A stretch of DNA of 10,545 nucleotides, taken from the NCBI GenBank assembly GCA_020026215.1, contig JAHHQT010000065.1:1-10545 (forward strand), given 5' to 3'. The DNA is from Muribaculaceae bacterium. Lineage in GTDB: Bacteria > Bacteroidota > Bacteroidia > Bacteroidales > Muribaculaceae. Below, piece by piece: positions 1 through 7,405 of this stretch. Position 1 is the stretch's first letter, and each line of letters starts with the position of its first letter. Below the pieces are notes generated by a model. That model made no database searches and had not been told where the DNA came from. It worked only from the letters and a program-made list of their open reading frames with translations. Both the position numbers and the translations under genes were made by a program.

Positions 1-119
1 ATTCAGTCTTTTTTATTAATCTTAATTTTTTTAAATCATTTGATTTTTAATGACTTAGTTATTTAGACAAAATAGGATCTAAGATGGTATTTTAACTTAT
101 TTTCAGTGTTTATACTCTT

Positions 120-144
120 ATTTTATGATTCTCGATTTTATGAT
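120..144. repeat. 10-bp direct repeat overlapping the regulator promoter
   Basis: ATTTTATGAT occurs at 120-129 and again, without mismatch, at 135-144, giving a 15-bp period. The second copy covers the predicted -33 element of the downstream gene. This could be a tandem binding site for a regulator, possibly the encoded Crp/Fnr-like protein itself. The region is very AT-rich, so chance recurrence is possible. Confidence 0.4.
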
Positions 145-167
145 AGAGCAAAAAATTAATATATTTG
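137..167 (+). promoter_or_regulatory. Bacteroides-type promoter of the Crp/Fnr-family regulator gene
   Basis: The sequence TATATTTG at 160-167 matches the Bacteroidota -7 consensus TAnnTTTG exactly. Nineteen bases upstream lies TTTA (137-140), one mismatch from the -33 consensus TTTG. Transcription would begin near 171-175, leaving a leader of about 20 bases before the ATG at 194. There is no Shine-Dalgarno-like purine run before the ATG, which is normal for this phylum. The -33 box lies inside the second copy of a 10-bp direct repeat. Confidence 0.6.
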
Positions 168-193
168 CATAAATAATTTAATTAAGCATAATT

Positions 194-874
194 ATGGAAA
201 GTATGTATGAGATTCTCATGGGTTTACCTTTATTTCAAGGTGTGAATCATGCTAAAATCTCGGATCTAATCGAAAAAATCAAATTCCATTTTTTGAAGTA
301 TCTCGATAATGAACAATTTATTGAGGCCTTTGATGAATGCAAGAATTTGAAATTTCTAATTTCTGGAAAAGTAAAAATTGAGATTGCGAACCAAAACAAA
401 AGGATAAGAATCTACGAAACGTTGTCTGCCCCTAATGTAATTGGTGCTGAATTTTTATTTGGTAAAAATACTGTGTACCCATACAAAGTTTGTGCTTGTC
501 ATGATGCTGGTATTATGCAAATTGAAAAGAATGACTATCTAAAAATTTTGAAATCAGACAGCGTATTCCTTTTTAACATGCTGAACTACTTGTCTCGTAA
601 TTCTCAAACTCCAATGGAAGCAGTCTTGTCTCTAACATCTGGTAGTATTGCAGAACGTTTTGCTTTCTGGTTGACATCTTTGACTTATAAAGATGCTACT
701 GAAATTACAATAAATTGTAAACAAAAGGATTTGTACACATTACTTGGTGTTCAACGCTCATCATTCATTAACACAATGGGTGAACTTAAAGAACAAGGTA
801 TTTTGGATTATTCAACTAATGAGATTGTAATTAACGACAGAAACAAACTTGTAGAAATCTTAACTATTATTTAA
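194..874 (+). CDS. Crp/Fnr-family transcriptional regulator
   Basis: Cytoplasmic one-component DNA-binding regulator of 226 residues, a usual length for the family. The N-terminal part (about residues 10-115) reads as a cyclic-nucleotide-binding-like beta roll: it opens with the typical LPLFQGV segment and includes LISGKVKIEI and an IGAEFLFG turn. A long dimerisation helix follows (about 120-160). The C-terminal winged helix-turn-helix is at about 175-215, with QKDLYTLLGVQRSSFINTMG as the helix-turn-helix core and an ELKEQGIL wing lead-in. The usual cAMP-contacting Arg-Ser/Thr motif is not evident, and there is no N-terminal cysteine cluster of the FNR iron-sulphur type. Four cysteines are present (49, 100, 102, 175), with a CxC pair at 100-102. 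The start at 194 fits the promoter; an ATG at 203 is an alternative. It forms its own transcription unit, bounded by a promoter and a terminator. The effector and target genes cannot be told from the sequence. Confidence 0.88.
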   Translation: MESMYEILMGLPLFQGVNHAKISDLIEKIKFHFLKYLDNEQFIEAFDECKNLKFLISGKVKIEIANQNKRIRIYETLSAPNVIGAEFLFGKNTVYPYKVCACHDAGIMQIEKNDYLKILKSDSVFLFNMLNYLSRNSQTPMEAVLSLTSGSIAERFAFWLTSLTYKDATEITINCKQKDLYTLLGVQRSSFINTMGELKEQGILDYSTNEIVINDRNKLVEILTII

Positions 875-964
875 TGAAACCTACATCTTCTTTTTTACTC
901 AATAAAAAGTTCTATATCATTCATTAGAATCAAAATACAATTTTTAAAAACATTGAAGAATTAT

Positions 965-1000
965 AAAGCCACATTAAATAAAAGTGTGGCTTTTTTATTT
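965..1000 (+). terminator. Rho-independent terminator of the regulator gene
   Basis: A perfect 9-bp stem pairs 965-973 (AAAGCCACA) with 985-993 (TGTGGCTTT) around an 11-base loop, and is followed by a T-rich tract to 1000. It lies about 90 bases after the stop codon of the regulator gene and separates that gene from uvrB. Confidence 0.85.
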
Positions 1001-1004
1001 ACAA

Positions 1005-1020
1005 TCGTAAAATCTTACGA
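1005..1020. repeat. Short inverted repeat upstream of uvrB
   Basis: TCGTAA at 1005-1010 and TTACGA at 1015-1020 form a perfect 6-bp inverted repeat with a 4-base spacer. It lies just after the terminator and about 80 bases before the uvrB -7 box. It has no T tract directly after it, so it is not an evident terminator. It may be a protein-binding site or a minor hairpin; the function is unknown. Confidence 0.4.
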
Positions 1021-1102
1021 ATCCTTGATTTTATCAGCCTATACATATTTTTAATTTAAGAAACATTAATTTGTATGATTCTATTTTGCGACACATTTGT
1101 AT

Positions 1103-1110
1103 TATCTTTG
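1103..1110 (+). promoter_or_regulatory. Bacteroides-type -7 promoter element of the uvrB operon
   Basis: TATCTTTG at 1103-1110 matches the TAnnTTTG consensus exactly and sits 18 bases before the uvrB ATG. The -33 partner is weak: no TTTG lies at the preferred 19-21 base spacing, and the nearest one (1085-1088) is too close, at 14 bases. Transcription would start near 1114-1118, giving a very short leader. No CTG-N10-CAG SOS box is visible between 875 and 1128. Confidence 0.55.
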
Positions 1111-1128
1111 TAAGTTAAAGCATTCTAT

Positions 1129-3204
1129 ATGAATTTTAAGTTACATTCAGAATATAAACCCACAGGTGACCAACCTCAAGCCATTGAGGAATTGGCCAAA
1201 TGCATACAAAAAGGAGATAAATATCAAACTCTTTTAGGTGTGACAGGTTCGGGTAAAACATTTACGATGGCCAATGTCATAGAGAAGGTGCAACGCCCTA
1301 CTCTTATCTTGTCGCATAACAAAACTTTGGCAGCCCAATTATATTCAGAATTCAAGAATTTCTTTCCAGAGAATGCTGTGCATTTCTTTGTTTCCTATTA
1401 TGATTACTATCAGCCAGAAGCCTATATTCCGACATACGACAAGTATATCGAAAAGGATTTGATGATTAACGAGGAAATTGACCGTCTTCGTTTGGCTACC
1501 ACTACGGCTCTATTATCAGGACGAAGAGATATTATAGTCGTTTCTTCTGTCTCCTGTATTTATGGTATGGGAAATCCGGCAGATTTCAACAAGAACGTAA
1601 CAACAATTCGTGTCGGTGAAGAAACTCCCCGTAATGACTTTCTCCGCAGATTAGTGGATATGCTCTACTACCGTAGTGACATAGAATTAGGAAGAGGACA
1701 GTTCCGCGTAAAAGGAGATACCGTCGATCTGTACTTGGCATACGAGGAGATCATTATCCGAATCGTATACTGGGGCGACGAGATTGAGTCCATTACTTCT
1801 TACAATCCAAGCACGATGGAAAAAGAATTGGACTTGGATGCCTACAAAATATTCCCTGCAAATATTTTTATGACCACCAAGGAACAAACAGCCAATGCCA
1901 TCATTGAGATTGAGCAAGACTTGGACAAACAAGTTGAAATGCTACACAAGGAAGGTCGAATTGCTGAATCCCAACGATTGTATGAGCGTGTTTCTTATGA
2001 TATAGAGATGATTAAGGAGATTGGCTATTGCTCTGGCATTGAAAACTATTCCCGATATTTTGATGGCAGAGAACCGGGAATGCGTCCATTCTGTTTGTTG
2101 GATTATTTTCCGAATGACTTCATTACATTTATAGATGAAAGCCACGTTACAATCCCTCAAATTAGAGCAATGTATGGTGGTGACTTATCCCGTAAATTAA
2201 ACTTAGTCGAATATGGATTTCGTCTTCCTGCAGCGATTGATAATAGGCCTCTGAAGTTTGATGAGTTTGAAGCCATTACAGGTCAAACTATATATGTTAG
2301 CGCAACTCCTGCCGATTACGAATTAAGAAAGTCTGACGGTGTAATTGTTGAACAAATTATTCGTCCTACAGGATTGCTTGATCCATTGATTTTAGTACGT
2401 CCATCTCATGGCCAGATTGATGACTTGCTTGAGGAAATCAGAATCAGGATTGAGCGACAAGAGCGTGTGCTGGTTACAACTTTGACTAAAAGGATGGCTG
2501 AAGAATTGTCCTCCTATTTAACTAAACTGGATATCAGTTGTGCCTATATCCACTCAGATGTGGAAACTATGGACCGTATCAAGATATTGGATCAGTTAAG
2601 AGCCGGAGAAATTGACGTGCTTATTGGCGTAAACCTTTTGAGAGAGGGTTTGGACTTGCCTGAAGTTTCTTTGGTTGCTATTATTGATGCAGATAAAGAA
2701 GGTTTTTTACGCTCACACCGCTCGTTGACACAGACTGTAGGTCGCGCTGCCCGTAACTTGAACGGAACTGTTATTATGTATGCAGACAAGATAACAGATT
2801 CCATGCAACAGACTATCGATGAAACAGAACGACGACGTTCATTGCAACTAGCCTATAATGAAGAGCATGGCATCACTCCCAAAGCCATTGTCAAGACAGG
2901 CTCTATGCAAATCATTCCGACTTCTTCAAGTACAGAAAAAGTTGAACCTAAACGTTCGACAGGCAAGAAAGGTATCAAGGAATACAAAGATATTGAGAAC
3001 TACAGTGTCCCTATCAAGAACACCAGGGCAGCAGAAAATGTAATCAACTATATGTCTAAAGACCAATTGCAAAGTGCGATTGAAAAAGCTAAATTTGATA
3101 TGACAGAAGCTGCCAAGAATATGGATTTTATTTCGGCAGCATTATATAGAGACGAATTGATTAAATTGGAAGATAAATTAAAAAACTCAGACTCAAATAA
3201 ATGA
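1129..3204 (+). CDS. uvrB: UvrABC system protein B (excision nuclease subunit)
   Basis: UvrB is the damage-verifying helicase-like subunit of nucleotide excision repair. UvrA loads it onto lesions and it then recruits UvrC for incision. At 691 residues it is full length for the family. Visible motifs in order: Walker A GVTGSGKT (37-44), the tyrosine-rich beta-hairpin SYYDYYQPEAYIP (89-101) that is inserted between DNA strands, the Walker B DESH box (336-339), helicase motif V around NLLREGLDLPE (502-512), motif VI QTVGRAARN (535-543), and the C-terminal UVR helical hairpin (about 650-685) that binds UvrC. A lysine-rich linker (about 590-630) precedes the UVR motif. The ATG at 1129 begins with the usual NFKLHSEYKPTGDQPQAI start of the family and lies 18 bases after a -7 box. 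The stop codon overlaps the ygiQ start as ATGA, so the two are likely cotranscribed and translationally coupled. No damage is seen in any motif. Confidence 0.98.
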   Translation: MNFKLHSEYKPTGDQPQAIEELAKCIQKGDKYQTLLGVTGSGKTFTMANVIEKVQRPTLILSHNKTLAAQLYSEFKNFFPENAVHFFVSYYDYYQPEAYIPTYDKYIEKDLMINEEIDRLRLATTTALLSGRRDIIVVSSVSCIYGMGNPADFNKNVTTIRVGEETPRNDFLRRLVDMLYYRSDIELGRGQFRVKGDTVDLYLAYEEIIIRIVYWGDEIESITSYNPSTMEKELDLDAYKIFPANIFMTTKEQTANAIIEIEQDLDKQVEMLHKEGRIAESQRLYERVSYDIEMIKEIGYCSGIENYSRYFDGREPGMRPFCLLDYFPNDFITFIDESHVTIPQIRAMYGGDLSRKLNLVEYGFRLPAAIDNRPLKFDEFEAITGQTIYVSATPADYELRKSDGVIVEQIIRPTGLLDPLILVRPSHGQIDDLLEEIRIRIERQERVLVTTLTKRMAEELSSYLTKLDISCAYIHSDVETMDRIKILDQLRAGEIDVLIGVNLLREGLDLPEVSLVAIIDADKEGFLRSHRSLTQTVGRAARNLNGTVIMYADKITDSMQQTIDETERRRSLQLAYNEEHGITPKAIVKTGSMQIIPTSSSTEKVEPKRSTGKKGIKEYKDIENYSVPIKNTRAAENVINYMSKDQLQSAIEKAKFDMTEAAKNMDFISAALYRDELIKLEDKLKNSDSNK

Positions 3205-5195
3205 CAACAGATAACAATGCAAGCATATGGCTTCCGACCTCTAAAAAAGAAATTGATAAATTAGGTTGGGACTACATTGATGTGATTCTATTTTCAGGCG
3301 ATGCCTATATAGACCACCCATCAATGGGTATAGCTGTTATCGGTCGTACGTTGGAAGCAGCCGGTTATCGTGTGGCAATTATTCCGCAACCTAATTGGCA
3401 AGACGATTTAAGAGACTTTAAAAAATTAGGCAAGCCAAGGCTATTCTTCGGCGTTTCTGCAGGGGCTATGGACTCTATGGTCAATCACTATACTGCAGCA
3501 AGAAAACGTAGAAGCGACGATGCCTATACACCCAACGGCAGGCATGGAGCTAGACCTGACTACCCTACTATTGTCTATACAAAGATATTACGAGATATTT
3601 ATCCTGATGTACCTATTGTCGCAGGAGGTATTGAGGCTTCGTTGCGCCGTTTGTCGCACTATGACTATTGGGCTGATAAATTGAGAAAGTCCATTTTATT
3701 GGAATGTTCCGCAGATTTGCTTATCTATGGTATGGGAGAGAAAGCCATTGTGGAAATTGCAAAAGAGATTGAATCAGGAAAGAAGATTTCAGAGCTTACC
3801 GATATTCCACAAACTGTGGTTAGTTTGAATAAATCTTGTGTTCCAACAGAAAAAGACACAAAGACGGATTTTGTGCTCAATTCCTGGGAAGAATGTCTTC
3901 AAAACAAAAAGAAACAGGCCGAAAACTTTAAATATATTGAAACAGAATCTAATCGATGGAACGGTCGCACATTGTGGCAAGTTACTGGGAACAAAGTGGT
4001 AAAAGTAAATCATATGTATCCGCCAATGACGCATAATGAAATTGACGCTTCATTCGATTTGCCCTATACCAGGACTCCGCATCCCCGCTACAATGGGAAA
4101 CGTATTCCGGCTTACGAAATGATTCGTCATTCCATTACAATGCACCGTGGTTGCTTTGGAGGGTGTGCTTTTTGTACCATCTCTGCCCATCAAGGTAAGT
4201 TCATTGCTTCAAGAAGTGAAGAATCTATTCTAAAAGAAGCTAAGAAAGTCATTGCCATGTCGGATTTCAAAGGTTATATTTCAGACTTAGGCGGTCCATC
4301 TGCCAATATGTATCAGATGCATGGTCATAATTTGGAGATGTGCAAAGTCTGCAAACGACCTTCATGCTTGCATCCACAACCTTGTAAGAACTTGGACAAT
4401 GACCACCAGCATTTGCTGTCTATCTATCATAAGGTTGATGCTTTGCCAGGTGTCAAAAAATCATTTATTGGTAGTGGTGTCCGTTATGACTTAGCAATGG
4501 CAAAGCATAAGGATGACAAAGTCAATGAAACCAACAAGAAATACATTAATGAACTTATTCGCAATCACGTTTCCGGGCGTTTGAAAGTTGCACCGGAACA
4601 CACATCTGACAAGGTCTTGAATTGTATGAGGAAACCTTCTTTCCAACAATTCTATACCTTCAAGCGAATTTTCGATGATATTAACGAGAAATACAATTTA
4701 AGGCAACAAATCATTCCATATTTTATTTCATCCCACCCAGCATGTGAAGAAGAAGATATGGCGGAATTGGCAGTATTAACAAAGAACTTGAATTTCCATT
4801 TGGAACAAGTCCAAGATTTCACACCAACGCCAATGACTGTTGCATCTGAGATTTATTACACAGGATATCATCCTTATACTTTGGAAAAGGTTTACACGGC
4901 TCATACTCCAAATGAAAAGCAGAACCAACGCAAATTTTTCTTCTGGTATAAGCCCGAATTCCGTCAGGATATCCAACGTTCTTTAATCAGAATGAACCGT
5001 TATGACTTGATTAAGGATTTGTTTGAGAACTCCAATTTCCACCGAAGAGAGGAGAATACACATCCGAAGTCAGAATTTACCGACAATAGAAAGGAAAACA
5101 AGCCCAAGAGGTTTGATAATTCCCATAAAAGATCTGACAACCGATATAAAAAGGCAGAGAATTCACACAAAAATTATAAAAATAATAAAAAATGA
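3201..5195 (+). CDS. ygiQ: YgiQ-family radical SAM protein
   Basis: Predicted cytoplasmic radical S-adenosylmethionine enzyme of the YgiQ (formerly UPF0313) family, whose reaction is not established. The N-terminal domain (about 1-300) holds the family hallmark DVILFSGDAYIDHPSMGIAV and the IVAGGIEASLRRLSHYDYW segment, resembling the cobalamin-binding-like fold found before many radical SAM domains. The iron-sulphur site is CFGGCAFC (Cys 318, 322, 325), the expected Cx3Cx2C. A second cysteine cluster (381, 384, 389, 395, spaced CxxC, then CLHPQPC) is usual in this family and may bind metal. SGRLKVAPEHTS (458-469) is another conserved block, and the family C-terminal domain ends near 600. The last 50 residues or so (613-664) are a basic, Asn/Lys/His/Arg-rich tail with NSHK repeated 14 residues apart, likely disordered. 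The start overlaps the uvrB stop, and its own stop overlaps the next ATG, both as ATGA. Its position between a repair gene and a peptidase gene does not reveal its substrate. Confidence 0.95.
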   Translation: MTTDNNASIWLPTSKKEIDKLGWDYIDVILFSGDAYIDHPSMGIAVIGRTLEAAGYRVAIIPQPNWQDDLRDFKKLGKPRLFFGVSAGAMDSMVNHYTAARKRRSDDAYTPNGRHGARPDYPTIVYTKILRDIYPDVPIVAGGIEASLRRLSHYDYWADKLRKSILLECSADLLIYGMGEKAIVEIAKEIESGKKISELTDIPQTVVSLNKSCVPTEKDTKTDFVLNSWEECLQNKKKQAENFKYIETESNRWNGRTLWQVTGNKVVKVNHMYPPMTHNEIDASFDLPYTRTPHPRYNGKRIPAYEMIRHSITMHRGCFGGCAFCTISAHQGKFIASRSEESILKEAKKVIAMSDFKGYISDLGGPSANMYQMHGHNLEMCKVCKRPSCLHPQPCKNLDNDHQHLLSIYHKVDALPGVKKSFIGSGVRYDLAMAKHKDDKVNETNKKYINELIRNHVSGRLKVAPEHTSDKVLNCMRKPSFQQFYTFKRIFDDINEKYNLRQQIIPYFISSHPACEEEDMAELAVLTKNLNFHLEQVQDFTPTPMTVASEIYYTGYHPYTLEKVYTAHTPNEKQNQRKFFFWYKPEFRQDIQRSLIRMNRYDLIKDLFENSNFHRREENTHPKSEFTDNRKENKPKRFDNSHKRSDNRYKKAENSHKNYKNNKK

Positions 5196-7276
5196 ACATT
5201 CTAAAAACATCATTGATTATGGCTACAGTTATAGCATCAAATGCTATGGCAGTGGAAGCTGCAGATTCGGAGATTATTACTCGTCCGGATTTTAAGGTGA
5301 TTGATGGAAAATTCACTCCGGAACTTATCGAGGCTTTCGGAAGAGTAAGTGACCCACAATTGTCTCCTAACAAGAAAAAAGTTCTTTATAACTTGGAATT
5401 CATTAGTTTGAAGGCTGATAAAGGAAATAAAGAACTTTGGGTAATGGGTATTGATGGGAAAAACCAGACTCAATTAACAAGAACAAATGAACCGGAATTC
5501 AATGCAGTTTGGATCAACAATGGAAAACGTATCGCTTTCTTGTCAAAATCTCTAGAAGATAAAAACATCCAATTGTTTGTAATGGATGCTGATGGCAAAA
5601 ACAGAAAACAAATTTCACACATCGAAGATGGGGTTGACGGATTTGTCTTTTCTCCAGATGAAACAAAAATCCTTTTCATCAAGAATGTGAAATATGGTAA
5701 AACAGTTAAAGATGTTTATAACAATCTTGACAAAGCAGAAGCATTTATCGTTGACGATTTGATGTACAAACACTGGGACGAATGGGTTCAACAAATTCCA
5801 CATCCATTCCTCGCAGATTTTGCAAACGATGAAATTTCCAATCTTTACGACATTATGGAAAACGAACCATACGAAGCTCCAATGAAACCATTTAACGGAA
5901 TCGAATCTTTTGCATGGTCTCCAGATTCCAAAAACTTGATTTACGTGTCTCGTAAAAAACAAGGTATGGAATATGCATTGTCAACCAATTCAGATTTATA
6001 CTTGTACAACTTAGCTACAAAGACAACTAAGAACCTTACAGAAGGTATGATGGGTTATGATACAAACCCAATTTACTCACCTAAAGGTGATAAAGTGGCA
6101 TGGTTATCAATGGAACATGACGGTTACGAATCTGACAAAAATCGTATTTTCGTCATGGATATGAATACTGGCATTAAAACAGACTTAACTTCTGATTGGG
6201 ATTATACAGTAAACACTATTGCATGGAATCCTAACGGAAAAAGCATCTTTTTCATTGCCCACCACGAAGGCCCAACTCCAATTTTCAGCATTGATGTAAA
6301 CTCTAAGAAAATTGAAACAATTGCTGACCAAATGTGTGATTATGCAAGCGTTCTCCCTGTTGATGAAAATAAAGTGATTGCTCTACGCCACGCTATCGAA
6401 TACCCTAACGAAATTTTCTTGGTTGGTAAAGGTTTTGAAAAACAATTGACACAAGTCAATACAGAATTGCTAAACCAATTGGCTCCAATCACAGTCGAAA
6501 AACATATGGTTCCTACAACTGATGGTAAAGAAATGCTTACATGGGTTATCCTTCCTCCTAACTTTGACAAAAACAAGAAATATCCTGCATTGTTGTATTG
6601 TCAAGGCGGTCCACAACAAGCAGTCAGCCAAATGTGGAGCTACCGTTGGAACTTCAGATTGATGGCTTCTCAAGGTTATGTTGTTATTGCTCCTAACCGT
6701 CGTGGTCTTCCAGGATTTGGAACAGAATGGAACGCTCAAATTTCTGGCGATTACGGTGGACAAAACATGAAAGACTATTTAGCAGCTGTAGATTATATGG
6801 TTGAAAAGCCTTACATCGATAAAGCTAAAATTGGTGCTACAGGTGCAAGCTATGGCGGTTTCTCTGTTTACTATTTAGCAGGTAACCATGGTAATAGGAT
6901 TTCTGCATTCTTGGCTCACGCTGGTATTTTCAATACAGAATCTCAATATTTGGAAACAGAAGAAATGTGGTTTGCTAACTGGGACCTAGGAGGTGCTTTC
7001 TGGGACAAGAACAATGCTATCGCCCAAAGATCATTTGCTAACTCTCCTCACAAATTTGTTGACAAATGGACTTCTCCAATTATGATTACTGTAGGTGAAA
7101 AAGACTATCGTATCTTGGCTTCACAAGGAATGATGGCATTTAATGCAGCTAAACTTAGAGGCATTCCTACTCACATGTTGGTTTACCCTAACGAAAACCA
7201 CTGGATTCTAAAACCACAAAACGCTTTGTTATGGCAATATGAATTCTTCAAATGGTTTGACAAATGGTTGAAATAA
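5192..7276 (+). CDS. dpp5: DPP5-like S9 family dipeptidyl peptidase, periplasmic
   Basis: Serine exopeptidase of the prolyl oligopeptidase clan (S9), closest by eye to the DPP5 dipeptidyl peptidases of Bacteroidales such as Porphyromonas gingivalis, which release N-terminal dipeptides in the periplasm. The 694 residues begin with a probable signal peptide (about 1-23, ending near AMAVEA) without a lipobox cysteine. A beta-propeller follows (about 45-420) with repeated SPD/SPK/NPN-Gly blade motifs (FSPDETKI, WSPDSKNLI, YSPKGDKVAW, WNPNGKSIFF). The alpha/beta-hydrolase domain spans about 430-694: the oxyanion-region QGGPQ (471-475), the nucleophile elbow GASYGG with Ser553, GEKD with Asp638, and NENH with His670. 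All triad residues are present in the right order and spacing. The gene is third in a unit with uvrB and ygiQ, starting at an ATGA overlap. I see no internal promoter in the ygiQ tail. The dipeptide preference cannot be read from the sequence. Confidence 0.9.
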   Translation: MNILKTSLIMATVIASNAMAVEAADSEIITRPDFKVIDGKFTPELIEAFGRVSDPQLSPNKKKVLYNLEFISLKADKGNKELWVMGIDGKNQTQLTRTNEPEFNAVWINNGKRIAFLSKSLEDKNIQLFVMDADGKNRKQISHIEDGVDGFVFSPDETKILFIKNVKYGKTVKDVYNNLDKAEAFIVDDLMYKHWDEWVQQIPHPFLADFANDEISNLYDIMENEPYEAPMKPFNGIESFAWSPDSKNLIYVSRKKQGMEYALSTNSDLYLYNLATKTTKNLTEGMMGYDTNPIYSPKGDKVAWLSMEHDGYESDKNRIFVMDMNTGIKTDLTSDWDYTVNTIAWNPNGKSIFFIAHHEGPTPIFSIDVNSKKIETIADQMCDYASVLPVDENKVIALRHAIEYPNEIFLVGKGFEKQLTQVNTELLNQLAPITVEKHMVPTTDGKEMLTWVILPPNFDKNKKYPALLYCQGGPQQAVSQMWSYRWNFRLMASQGYVVIAPNRRGLPGFGTEWNAQISGDYGGQNMKDYLAAVDYMVEKPYIDKAKIGATGASYGGFSVYYLAGNHGNRISAFLAHAGIFNTESQYLETEEMWFANWDLGGAFWDKNNAIAQRSFANSPHKFVDKWTSPIMITVGEKDYRILASQGMMAFNAAKLRGIPTHMLVYPNENHWILKPQNALLWQYEFFKWFDKWLK

Positions 7277-7292
7277 AATAACAATCGGCTAT

Positions 7293-7337
7293 AAATAAAG
7301 AATCCCCTCAGTCATTCACTGAGGGGATTCTTTATTT
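7293..7337. terminator. Bidirectional terminator hairpin 1, after dpp5
   Basis: A perfect 20-bp stem pairs 7293-7312 with 7318-7337 around the 5-base loop CATTC. The core is GAATCCCCTCAGT and its complement, flanked by A-rich and T-rich arms. Because the arms end in A on the left and T on the right, both strands give a hairpin followed by a U-rich tail. It starts 17 bases after the dpp5 stop, so its main role is likely to end the uvrB-ygiQ-dpp5 transcript. Confidence 0.9.
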
Positions 7338-7351
7338 TACCAAGTAGCTAC

Positions 7352-7388
7352 AAAAAAGAGATATGCGTAATTGCATATCTCTTTTTAT
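7352..7388. terminator. Bidirectional terminator hairpin 2, after the tricorn gene
   Basis: A perfect 14-bp stem pairs 7353-7366 with 7373-7386 around the 6-base loop GTAATT. The core is GAGATATGC, with A5 and T5 arms. On the minus strand the stem is followed by a run of T (complement of 7357-7352), and it lies about 20 bases after the tricorn gene's stop at 7406-7408. It likely ends that transcript, and it can also act on the plus strand. Confidence 0.85.
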
Positions 7389-7405
7389 TTCAAGAATTAT
7401 ATTGG

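Noticed and set aside
36..53. Imperfect inverted repeat TCATT-N8-AATGA upstream of the regulator gene
   Set aside because: Five-base arms in very AT-rich DNA are expected by chance, and the arms do not extend. It does not match a known Crp or Fnr site well.
910..929. Small hairpin TTCTA...TAGAA after the regulator gene
   Set aside because: The stem is only 5 bp and AT-rich with no T tract after it. The strong terminator at 965-1000 explains transcript ending.
875..1128. SOS (LexA-type) operator before uvrB
   Set aside because: The region contains no CTG at all on the plus strand, so a CTG-N10-CAG box is absent.
5023..5295. 90-codon plus-strand open frame across the ygiQ/dpp5 junction
   Set aside because: It lies entirely over the end of ygiQ and the signal-peptide region of dpp5, has no recognisable protein features, and is explained by frame shadowing in AT-rich DNA.
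5615..5962. 115-codon minus-strand open frame inside dpp5
   Set aside because: It is antisense to well-conserved propeller sequence, with no promoter, no family resemblance and a Trp/Phe/Cys-rich composition typical of shadow frames.
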